Shown here: piece by piece, positions 23,301 through 35,379 of the stretch
Layout: each line of letters opens with the position of its first letter
How positions within the stretch are numbered: position 1 is the first letter of the stretch
From: Euptelea pleiosperma
Lineage: Eukaryota; Streptophyta; Magnoliopsida; Ranunculales; Eupteleaceae
DNA: 64,000 nt
Assembly (NCBI GenBank): GCA_035048495.1
Contig: CM068544.1
Location: forward strand, 52,255,342-52,319,341
Direction: 5' to 3'
Position numbers and translations under genes: made by a program
Notes under the pieces: generated by a model
What the model was told of the DNA's origin: nothing
Databases searched by the model: none
The model's input: only the letters and a program-made list of their open reading frames with translations

Positions 23301-23870
23301 CCATCCGTGCATCAACGTCTCAAATTGGACTCAGTTTGTGTGTTACATTCCGAAGCCTATAACTTGTGACTTTTTCGCAACTGGACCTCGTAATTGGACT
23401 CAAACTCTTCCATTACTATTGTTTCAACACATTTGAAGTGTTGGAGCAAAATTCGGGACAGTCGAAAGAAGTTTGCTCCATCCGTTCGTCAATGTCTCTA
23501 ATTGGTCTCAGTTTGTGTGTTACATTCCGAAGCCTATAACTTGTGACGTTTTCGCAACCAGAGCTCGTAATTTGACTCAAACTCTTCCATTACATGAGTT
23601 GGGACCGTCGAAACAAGTTAGCTCCATCCATGCGTCAACGTCTCAAATTGGACTCAGTTTGTGTGTTATATTCCGAAGGCTATAACTTGTGACATTTTCG
23701 CAACCGGACCTCTTATTTTGGACTCAAACTCTTCCATTACTATTGTTTCAACACATTTGATGTATTGGAACAAGATTCTTGACAGTCGAAACAAGTTAGC
23801 TCCATCCGTGCATCAACGTCTCAAATTGGACTCAGTTTGTGTGTTACATTCCGAAGCCTATAACTTGTGA
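20340..23870. repeat. Satellite duplication, left copy (offset about 19,301 bp)
   Basis: Landmarks 20938, 21388, 21566, 22097, 22275, 22806, 23473 and 23661 recur at +19,301 or +19,302. A rare gtgcctcaacg variant near 20827 is shared with about 40132. Confidence 0.8.
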
Positions 23871-24900
23871 CTTTTTCGCAACCGGACCTCGTAATTGGAC
23901 TCAAACTCTTCCATTACTATTGTTTTAACACATTTGAAGTGTTGGAACAAGATTCGTGATAGTCGAAACAAGTTAGCTCCATCCGTGCGTCAACGTCTCA
24001 AATTGGACTCAGTTTGTGTGTTACGTTCCGAAGCTTATAACTTGTGAATTTCTCGCAACCAGACCTCGTAATTGAACTCCAACTCTTCCATTACTATTGT
24101 TTCAACAGATTTTAAGTGTTGGAACATGATTTGGGACCGTCGAAACAAGTTAGCTCCATCCATGCGTCAACGTCTCAAATTGGACTCAGTTTGTGTGTTA
24201 TATTCCGAAGGCTATAACTTGTGACATTTTCGCAACCGGACCTCTTATTTTGGACTCAAACTCTTCCATTACTATTGTTTCAACAGATTTGATGTATTGG
24301 AACAAGATTCTTGACAGTCGAAACAAGTTAGCTCCATCCGTGCATCAACGTCTCCAATTGGACTCAGTTTGTGTGTTACATTCCGAAGCCTATAACTTGT
24401 GACTTTTCGCAACCGGACCTCGTAATTTGACTCGAATTCTTCCATTATTATTGTTTCAACACATTTGCAGTGTTGGGACAAGATTCGTGACAGTCGAAAC
24501 AAGTTTGCTCCATCCGTGCGTCAACGTCTCAAATTGGACTCAGTTTGTGTATTACATTCCGAAGCTTATAACTTGTGACTTTTTCGCAACCATACCTCGT
24601 AATTGGACTCAAACTCTTCCATTACTATTGTTTCAACACATTTGAAGTGTTGGAACAAGATTCGTGACAGTCGAAACAAGTTAGCTCCATCCGTGCGTCA
24701 ACGTCTCAAATTGGACTCAGTTTGTGTGTTACGTTCCGAAGCTTATAACTTGTGAATTTTTCGCAACCAGACCTCGTAATTGGACTCCAACTCTTCCATT
24801 ACTATTGTTTCAACAGATTTTAAGTGTTGGAACATGATTTGGGACCGTCGAAACAAGTTAGCTCCATCCATGCGTCAACGTCTCAAATTGGACTCAGTTT
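22806..24900. repeat. Higher-order repeat unit, 2,095 bp (about 12 monomers)
   Basis: The unit starts at a gtgtgttatattccg class monomer and contains one 31-bp-deleted monomer. The same succession of classes restarts at 24901. The exact-distance pairs 22806/24901, 23473/25568 and 23661/25756 all give 2,095. Unit boundaries are arbitrary. Confidence 0.8.
23594..23606. repeat. Junction of the 31-bp-deleted monomer class
   Basis: The junction reads cattacatgagttgggaccg where the parent class (for example at about 26185-26230) has 31 extra bases from aattgtttcaacag to gtgttggaac. Both breakpoints end in ac, so 2 bp of microhomology are present. Equivalent junctions are at about 12541, 20081, 25689, 28494, 32008, 33568, 42895, 46409, 47969, 57285 and 60781. 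Confidence 0.85.
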
Positions 24901-27705
24901 GTGTGTTATATTCCGAAGGCTATAACTTGTGACATTTTCGCAACCGGACCTCTTATTTTGGACTCAAACTCTTCCATTACTATTGTTTCAACACATTTGA
25001 AGTGTTGGAACAAGATTCGTGACAGTCGAAACAAGTTTGCTCCATCCGTGCGTCAACGTCTCAAATTGGACTCAGTTTGTGTATTACATTCCGAAGCTTA
25101 TAACTTGTGACTTTTTCGCAACCATACCTCGTAATTGGACTCAAACTCTTCCATTACTATTGTTTCAACACATTTGAAGTGTTGGAACAAGATTCGTGAC
25201 AGTCGAAACAAGTTAGCTCCATCCGTGCGTCAACGTCTCAAATTGGACTCAGTTTGTGTGTTACGTTCCGAAGCTTATAACTTGTGATTTTTTCGCAACC
25301 AGACCTCGTAATTGGACTCCAACTCTTCAATTACTATTGTTTCAACACATTTGCAGTGTTGGGACAAGATTCTTGACAGTCGAAACAAGTTAGCTCCATC
25401 CGTGCATCAACGTCTCAAATTGGACTCAGTTTGTGTGTTACATTCCGAAGCCTATAACTTGTGACTTTTTCGCAACTGGACCTCGTAATTGGACTCAAAC
25501 TCTTCCATTACTATTGTTTCAACACATTTGAAGTGTTGGAGCAAAATTCGGGACAGTCGAAAGAAGTTTGCTCCATCCGTTCGTCAATGTCTCTAATTGG
25601 TCTCAGTTTGTGTGTTACATTCCGAAGCCTATAACTTGTGACGTTTTCGCAACCAGAGCTCGTAATTTGACTCAAACTCTTCCATTACATGAGTTGGGAC
25701 CGTCGAAACAAGTTAGCTCCATCCATGCGTCAACGTCTCAAATTGGACTCAGTTTGTGTGTTATATTCCGAAGGCTATAACTTGTGACATTTTCGCAACC
25801 GGACCTCTTATTTTGGACTCAAACTCTTCCATTACTATTGTTTCAACACATTTGATGTATTGGAACAAGATTCTTGACAGTCGAAACAAGTTAGCTCCAT
25901 CCGTGCATCAACGTCTCAAATTGGACTCAGTTTGTGTGTTACATTCCGAAGCCTATAACTTGTGACTTTTTCGCAACTGGACCTCGTAATTGGACTCAAA
26001 CTCTTCCATTACTATTGTTTCAACACATTTGAAGTGTTGGAGCAAAATTCGGGACAGTCGAAAGAAGTTTGCTCCATCCGTTCGTCAATGTCTCTAATTG
26101 GACTCAGTTTGTGTGTTACATTCCGAAGCCTATAACTTGTGACGTTTTCGCAACCAGAGCTCGTAATTTGACTCAAACTCTTCCATTACAATTGTTTCAA
26201 CAGATTTTAAGTGTTGGAACATGATTTGGGACCGTCGAAACAAGTTAGCTCTATCCGTGCGTCAACGTCTCAAATTGGACTCAGTTCGTTTGTTACATTC
26301 CGAAGCCTATAACTTAAGGGCTTTTAGCAATCGAAACATGTAATTGGACTCAAACTCTTCCATTACTATTGTTTCAACACATTTGATGTGTTGGAACAAG
26401 ATTCGTGACAGTCGAAACAAGTTAGCTCCATCCGTGCGTCAACGTCTCAAATTGGACTCAGTTTGTGTGTTACGTTCCGAAGCTTATAACTTGTGAATTT
26501 TTCGCAACCAGACCTCGTAATTAGACTCCAACTCTTCAATTACTATTGTTTCAACACATTTGCAGTGTTGGGACAAGATTCTTGACAGTCGAAAGAAGTT
26601 TGCTCCATCCGTGCGTCAACGTCTCAAATTGGACTCAGTTTGTGTATTACCTTCCGAAGCCCATAACTTGTGACTTTTTCGCAACCGGACCTCGTAATTG
26701 GACTCAAACTCTTCCATTACTATTGTTTTAACACATTTGAAGTGTTGGAACAAGATTCGTGACAGTCGAAACAAGTTAGCTCCATCCGTGCGTCAACGTC
26801 TCAAATTGGACTCAGTTTGTGTGTTACGTTCCGAAGCTTATAACTTGTGAATTTCTCGCAACCAGACCTCGTAATTGAACTCCAACTCTTCCATTACTAT
26901 TGTTTCAACAGATTTTAAGTGTTGGAACATGATTTGGGACCGTCGAAACAAGTTAGCTCCATCCATGCGTCAACGTCTCAAATTGGACTCAGTTTGTGTG
27001 TTATATTCCGAAGGCTATAACTTGTGACATTTTCGCAACCGGACCTCTTATTTTGGACTCAAACTCTTCCATTACTATTGTTTCAACAGATTTGATGTAT
27101 TGGAACAAGATTCTTGACAGTCGAAACAAGTTAGCTCCATCCGTGCATCAACGTCTCCAATTGGACTCAGTTTGTGTGTTACATTCCGAAGCCTATAACT
27201 TGTGACTTTTTCGCAACCGGACCTCGTAATTTGACTCGAATTCTTCCATTACTATTGTTTCAACACATTTGCAGTTGTTGGGACAAGATTCGTGACAGTC
27301 GAAACAAGTTTGCTCCATCCGTGCGTCAACGTCTCAAATTGGACTCAGTTTGTGTATTACATTCCGAAGCTTATAACTTGTGACTTTTTCGCAACCATAC
27401 CTCGTAATTGGACTCAAACTCTTCCATTACTATTGTTTCAACACATTTGAAGTGTTGGAACAAGATTCGTGACAGTCGAAACAAGTTAGCTCCATCCGTG
27501 CGTCAACGTCTCAAATTGGACTCAGTTTGTGTGTTACGTTCCGAAGCTTATAACTTGTGAATTTTTCGCAACCAGACCTCGTAATTGGACTCCAACTCTT
27601 CCATTACTATTGTTTCAACAGATTTTAAGTGTTGGAACATGATTTGGGACCGTCGAAACAAGTTAGCTCCATCCATGCGTCAACGTCTCAAATTGGACTC
27701 AGTTT
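24901..27705. repeat. Higher-order repeat unit, 2,805 bp (about 16 monomers)
   Basis: Same class order as the preceding unit but longer by 710 bp, that is, one tetramer. Landmark pairs 24901/27706, 25568/28373, 25756/28561 and 26546/29351 all give 2,805. Confidence 0.8.
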
Positions 27706-30700
27706 GTGTGTTATATTCCGAAGGCTATAACTTGTGACATTTTCGCAACCGGACCTCTTATTTTGGACTCAAACTCTTCCATTACTATTGTTTCAACACA
27801 TTTGAAGTGTTGGAACAAGATTCGTGACAGTCGAAACAAGTTTGCTCCATCCGTGCGTCAACGTCTCAAATTGGACTCAGTTTGTGTATTACATTCCGAA
27901 GCTTATAACTTGTGACTTTTTCGCAACCATACCTCGTAATTGGACTCAAACTCTTCCATTACTATTGTTTCAACACATTTGAAGTGTTGGAACAAGATTC
28001 GTGACAGTCGAAACAAGTTAGCTCCATCCGTGCGTCAACGTCTCAAATTGGACTCAGTTTGTGTGTTACGTTCCGAAGCTTATAACTTGTGATTTTTTCG
28101 CAACCAGACCTCGTAATTGGACTCCAACTCTTCAATTACTATTGTTTCAACACATTTGCAGTGTTGGGACAAGATTCTTGACAGTCGAAACAAGTTAGCT
28201 CCATCCGTGCATCAACGTCTCAAATTGGACTCAGTTTGTGTGTTACATTCCGAAGCCTATAACTTGTGACTTTTTCGCAACTGGACCTCGTAATTGGACT
28301 CAAACTCTTCCATTACTATTGTTTCAACACATTTGAAGTGTTGGAGCAAAATTCGGGACAGTCGAAAGAAGTTTGCTCCATCCGTTCGTCAATGTCTCTA
28401 ATTGGTCTCAGTTTGTGTGTTACATTCCGAAGCCTATAACTTGTGACGTTTTCGCAACCAGAGCTCGTAATTTGACTCAAACTCTTCCATTACATGAGTT
28501 GGGACCGTCGAAACAAGTTAGCTCCATCCATGCGTCAACGTCTCAAATTGGACTCAGTTTGTGTGTTATATTCCGAAGGCTATAACTTGTGACATTTTCG
28601 CAACCGGACCTCTTATTTTGGACTCAAACTCTTCCATTACTATTGTTTCAACACATTTGATGTATTGGAACAAGATTCTTGACAGTCGAAACAAGTTAGC
28701 TCCATCCGTGCATCAACGTCTCAAATTGGACTCAGTTTGTGTGTTACATTCCGAAGCCTATAACTTGTGACTTTTTCGCAACTGGACCTCGTAATTGGAC
28801 TCAAACTCTTCCATTACTATTGTTTCAACACATTTGAAGTGTTGGAGCAAAATTCGGGACAGTCGAAAGAAGTTTGCTCCATCCGTTCGTCAATGTCTCT
28901 AATTGGACTCAGTTTGTGTGTTACATTCCGAAGCCTATAACTTGTGACGTTTTCGCAACCAGAGCTCGTAATTTGACTCAAACTCTTCCATTACAATTGT
29001 TTCAACAGATTTTAAGTGTTGGAACATGATTTGGGACCGTCGAAACAAGTTAGCTCTATCCGTGCGTCAACGTCTCAAATTGGACTCAGTTCGTTTGTTA
29101 CATTCCGAAGCCTATAACTTAAGGGCTTTTAGCAATCGGACCATGTAATTGGACTCAAACTCTTCCATTACTATTGTTTCAACACATTTGATGTGTTGGA
29201 ACAAGATTCGTGACAGTCGAAACAAGTTAGCTCCATCCGTGCGTCAACGTCTCAAATTGGACTCAGTTTGTGTGTTACGTTCCGAAGCTTATAACTTGTG
29301 AATTTTTCGCAACCAGACCTCGTAATTAGACTCCAACTCTTCAATTACTATTGTTTCAACACATTTGCAGTGTTGGGACAAGATTCTTGACAGTCGAAAG
29401 AAGTTTGCTCCATCCGTGCGTCAACGTCTCAAATTGGACTCAGTTTGTGTATTACCTTCCGAAGCCCATAACTTGTGACTTTTTCGCAACCGGACCTCGT
29501 AATTGGACTCAAACTCTTCCATTACTATTGTTTTAACACATTTGAAGTGTTGGAACAAGATTCGTGACAGTCGAAACAAGTTAGCTCCATCCGTGCGTCA
29601 ACGTCTCAAATTGGACTCAGTTTGTGTGTTACGTTCCGAAGCTTATAACTTGTGAATTTCTCGCAACCAGACCTCGTAATTGAACTCCAACTCTTCCATT
29701 ACTATTGTTTCAACAGATTTTAAGTGTTGGAACATGATTTGGGACCGTCGAAACAAGTTAGCTCCATCCATGCGTCAACGTCTCAAATTGGACTCAGTTT
29801 GTGTGTTATATTCCGAAGGCTATAACTTGTGACATTTTCGCAACCGGACCTCTTATTTTGGACTCAAACTCTTCCATTACTATTGTTTCAACACATTTGA
29901 TGTATTGGAACAAGATTCTTGACAGTCGAAACAAGTTAGCTCCATCCGTGCATCAACGTCTCCAATTGGACTCAGTTTGTGTGTTACATTCCGAAGCCTA
30001 TAACTTGTGACTTTTTCGCAACCGGACCTCGTAATTTGACTCGAATTCTTCCATTACTATTGTTTCAACACATTTGCAGTGTTGGGACAAGATTCGTGAC
30101 AGTCGAAACAAGTTTGCTCCATCCGTGCGTCAACGTCTCAAATTGGACTCAGTTTGTGTATTACATTCCGAAGCTTATAACTTGTGACTTTTTCGCAACC
30201 ATACCTCGTAATTGGACTCAAACTCTTCCATTACTATTGTTTCAACACATTTGAAGTGTTGGAACAAGATTCGTGACAGTCGAAACAAGTTAGCTCCATC
30301 CGTGCGTCAACGTCTCAAATTGGACTCAGTTTGTGTGTTACGTTCCGAAGCTTATAACTTGTGAATTTTTCGCAACCAGACCTCGTAATTGGACTCCAAC
30401 TCTTCCATTACTATTGTTTCAACAGATTTTAAGTGTTGGAACATGATTTGGGACCGTCGAAACAAGTTAGCTCCATCCATGCGTCAACGTCTCAAATTGG
30501 ACTCAGTTTGTGTGTTATATTCCGAAGGCTATAACTTGTGACATTTTCGCAACCGGACCTCTTATTTTGGACTCAAACTCTTCCATTACTATTGTTTCAA
30601 CAGATTTGATGTATTGGAACAAGATTCTTGACAGTCGAAACAAGTTAGCTCCATCCGTGCATCAACGTCTCCAATTGGACTCAGTTTGTGTGTTACATTC

Positions 30701-31219
30701 CGAAGCCTATAACTTGTGACTTTTTCGCAACCGGACCTCGTAATTTGACTCGAATTCTTCCATTACTATTGTTTCAACACATTTGCAGTTGTTGGGACAA
30801 GATTCGTGACAGTCGAAACAAGTTTGCTCCATCCGTGCGTCAACGTCTCAAATTGGACTCAGTTTGTGTATTACATTCCGAAGCTTATAACTTGTGACTT
30901 TTTCGCAACCATACCTCGTAATTGGACTCAAACTCTTCCATTACTATTGTTTCAACACATTTGAAGTGTTGGAACAAGATTCGTGACAGTCGAAACAAGT
31001 TAGCTCCATCCGTGCGTCAACGTCTCAAATTGGACTCAGTTTGTGTGTTACGTTCCGAAGCTTATAACTTGTGAATTTTTCGCAACCAGACCTCGTAATT
31101 GGACTCCAACTCTTCCATTACTATTGTTTCAACAGATTTTAAGTGTTGGAACATGATTTGGGACCGTCGAAACAAGTTAGCTCCATCCATGCGTCAACGT
31201 CTCAAATTGGACTCAGTTT
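27706..31219. repeat. Higher-order repeat unit, 3,514 bp (about 20 monomers)
   Basis: Longer again by 709 bp. Landmark pairs 27706/31220, 28373/31887, 28561/32075 and 29351/32865 give 3,514. It includes two consecutive tetramers at 29801-31219. Confidence 0.8.
29801..31219. repeat. Two tandem 709-bp tetramers
   Basis: 29801-30509 and 30510-31219 carry the same four monomer classes in the same order and differ by very few bases: one is acac/acag at the cttatttt monomer, another an extra T in gcagttgttggg in the second copy. Three 177-bp monomers and one 178-bp monomer give 709. Confidence 0.85.
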
Positions 31220-34200
31220 GTGTGTTATATTCCGAAGGCTATAACTTGTGACATTTTCGCAACCGGACCTCTTATTTTCGACTCAAACTCTTCCATTACT
31301 ATTGTTTCAACACATTTGAAGTGTTGGAACAAGATTCGTGACAGTCGAAACAAGTTTGCTCCATCCGTGCGTCAACGTCTCAAATTGGACTCAGTTTGTG
31401 TATTACATTCCGAAGCTTATAACTTGTGACTTTTTCGCAACCATACCTCGTAATTGGACTCAAACTCTTCCATTACTATTGTTTCAACACATTTGAAGTG
31501 TTGGAACAAGATTCGTGACAGTCGAAACAAGTTAGCTCCATCCGTGCGTCAACGTCTCAAATTGGACTCAGTTTGTGTGTTACGTTCCGAAGCTTATAAC
31601 TTGTGATTTTTTCGCAACCAGACCTCGTAATTGGACTCCAACTCTTCAATTACTATTGTTTCAACACATTTGCAGTGTTGGGACAAGATTCTTGACAGTC
31701 GAAACAAGTTAGCTCCATCCGTGCATCAACGTCTCAAATTGGACTCAGTTTGTGTGTTACATTCCGAAGCCTATAACTTGTGACTTTTTCGCAACTGGAC
31801 CTCGTAATTGGACTCAAACTCTTCCATTACTATTGTTTCAACACATTTGAAGTGTTGGAGCAAAATTCGGGACAGTCGAAAGAAGTTTGCTCCATCCGTT
31901 CGTCAATGTCTCTAATTGGTCTCAGTTTGTGTGTTACATTCCGAAGCCTATAACTTGTGACGTTTTCGCAACCAGAGCTCGTAATTTGACTCAAACTCTT
32001 CCATTACATGAGTTGGGACCGTCGAAACAAGTTAGCTCCATCCATGCGTCAACGTCTCAAATTGGACTCAGTTTGTGTGTTATATTCCGAAGGCTATAAC
32101 TTGTGACATTTTCGCAACCGGACCTCTTATTTTGGACTCAAACTCTTCCATTACTATTGTTTCAACACATTTGATGTATTGGAACAAGATTCTTGACAGT
32201 CGAAACAAGTTAGCTCCATCCGTGCATCAACGTCTCAAATTGGACTCAGTTTGTGTGTTACATTCCGAAGCCTATAACTTGTGACTTTTTCGCAACTGGA
32301 CCTCGTAATTGGACTCAAACTCTTCCATTACTATTGTTTCAACACATTTGAAGTGTTGGAGCAAAATTCGGGACAGTCGAAAGAAGTTTGCTCCATCCGT
32401 TCGTCAATGTCTCTAATTGGACTCAGTTTGTGTGTTACATTCCGAAGCCTATAACTTGTGACGTTTTCGCAACCAGAGCTCGTAATTTGACTCAAACTCT
32501 TCCATTACAATTGTTTCAACAGATTTTAAGTGTTGGAACATGATTTGGGACCGTCGAAACAAGTTAGCTCTATCCGTGCGTCAACGTCTCAAATTGGACT
32601 CAGTTCGTTTGTTACATTCCGAAGCCTATAACTTAAGGGCTTTTAGCAATCGGACCATGTAATTGGACTCAAACTCTTCCATTACTATTGTTTCAACACA
32701 TTTGATGTGTTGGAACAAGATTCGTGACAGTCGAAACAAGTTAGCTCCATCCGTGCGTCAACGTCTCAAATTGGACTCAGTTTGTGTGTTACGTTCCGAA
32801 GCTTATAACTTGTGAATTTTTCGCAACCAGACCTCGTAATTAGACTCCAACTCTTCAATTACTATTGTTTCAACACATTTGCAGTGTTGGGACAAGATTC
32901 TTGACAGTCGAAAGAAGTTTGCTCCATCCGTGCGTCAACGTCTCAGATTGGACTCAGTTTGTGTATTACATTCCGAAGCTTATAACTTGTGACTTTTTCG
33001 CAACCATACCTCGTAATTGGACTCAAACTCTTCCATTACTATTGTTTCAACACATTTGAAGTGTTGGAACAAGATTCGTGACAGTCGAAACAAGTTAGCT
33101 CCATCCGTGCGTCAACGTCTCAAATTGGACTCAGTTTGTGTGTTACGTTCCGAAGCTTATAACTTGTGAATTTTTCGCAACCAGACCTCGTAATTGGACT
33201 CCAACTCTTCAATTACTATTGTTTCAACACATTTGCAGTGTTGGGACAAGATTCTTGACAGTCGAAACAAGTTAGCTCCATCCGTGCATCGTCTCAAATT
33301 GGACTCAGTTTGTGTGTTACATTCCGAAGCCTATAACTTGTGACTTTTTCGCAACTGGACCTCGTAATTGGACTCAAACTCTTCCATTACTATTGTTTCA
33401 ACACATTTGAAGTGTTGGAGCAAAATTCGGGACAGTCGAAAGAAGTTTGCTCCATCCGTTCGTCAATGTCTCTAATTGGACTCAGTTTGTGTGTTACATT
33501 CCGAAGCCTATAACTTGTGACGTTTTCGCAACCAGAGCTCGTAATTTGACTCAAACTCTTCCATTACATGATTTGGGACCGTCGAAACAAGTTAGCTCCA
33601 TCCATGCGTGAACGTCTCAAATTGGACTCAGTTTGTGTGTTATATTCCGAAGGCTATAACTTGTGACATTTTCGCAACCGGACCTCTTATTTTGGACTCA
33701 AACTCTTCCATTACTATTGTTTCAACACATTTGATGTATTGGAACAAGATTCTTGACAGTCGAAACAAGTTAGCTCCATCCGTGCATCAACGTCTCAAAT
33801 TGGACTCAGTTTGTGTGTTACATTCCGAAGCCTATAACTTGTGACTTTTTCGCAACTGGACCTCGTAATTGGACTCAAACTCTTCCATTACTATTGTTTC
33901 AACACATTTGAAGTGTTGGAGCAAAATTCGGGACAGTCGAAAAAAGTTTGCTCCATCCGTTCGTCAATGTCTCTAATTGGACTCAGTTTGTGTGTTACAT
34001 TCCGAAGCCTATAACTTGTGACGTTTTCGCAACCAGAGCTCGTAATTTGACTCAAACTCTTCCATTACAATTGTTTCAACAGATTTTAAGTGTTGGAACA
34101 TGATTTGGGACCGTCGAAACAAGTTAGCTCTATCCGTGCGTCAACGTCTCAAATTGGACTCAGTTCGTTTGTTACATTCCGAAGCCTATAACTTAAGGGC

Positions 34201-35379
34201 TTTTAGCAATCGGACCATGTAATTGGACTCAAACTCTTCCATTACTATTGTTTCAACACATTTGATGTGTTGGAATAAGATTCTTGACAGTCGAAACAAG
34301 TTAGCTCAATCCGTGCATCAACGTCTCAAATTGGACTCAGTTTGTGTGTTACATTTCGAAGCCTATAACTTGTGACTTTTTCGCAACCGGACCTCGTAAT
34401 TAGACTCGAATTCTTCCATTACTATTGTTTCAATACATTTGCAGTGTTGGGACAAGATTCGTGACAGTCGAAACAAGTTTGCTCCATCCGTGCGTCAACG
34501 TCTCAAATTGGACTCAGTTTGTGTATTACATTCCGAAGCTTATAACTTGTGACTTTTTCGCAACCATACCTCGTAATTGGACTCAAACTCTTCCATTACT
34601 ATTGTTTCAACACATTTGAAGTGTTGGAACAAGATTCGTGACAGTCGAAACAAGTTAGCTCCATCCGTGCGTCAACGTCTCAAATTGGACTCAGTTTGTG
34701 TGTTACGTTCCGAAGCTTATAACTTGTGAATTTTTCGCAACCAGACCTCGTAATTGGACTCCAATTCTTCCATTACTATTGTTTCAACAGATTTTAAGTG
34801 TTGGAACATGATTTGGGACCGTCGAAACAAGTTAGCTCCATCCATGCGTCAACGTCTCAAATTGGACTCAGTTTGTGTGTTATATTCCGAAGGCTATAAC
34901 TTGTGACATTTTCGCAACCGGACCTCTTATTTTGGACTCAAACTCTTCCATTACTATTGTTTCAACACATTTGAAGTGTTGGAACAAGATTCGTGACAGT
35001 CGAAACAAGTTAGCTCCATCTGTGCGTCAACGCCTCAAATTGGACTCAGTTTGTGTGTTACGTTCCGAAGCTTATAACTTTTGAATTTTTCGCAACCAGA
35101 CCTCGTAATTGGACTCCAACTCTTCAATCACTATTGTTTCAACACATTTGCAGTGTTGGGACAAGATTCTTGACAGTCGAAAGAAGTTTGCTCCATCCGT
35201 GCGTCAACGTCTCAAATTGGACTCAGTTTGTGTATTACCTTCCGAAGCCCATAACTTGTGACTTTTTCGCAACCGGACCTCGTAATTGGACTCAAACTCT
35301 TCCATTACTATTGTTTCAACACATTTGAAGTGTTGGAACAAGATTCGTGACAGTCGAAACTAGTTAGCTCCATCCGTGC

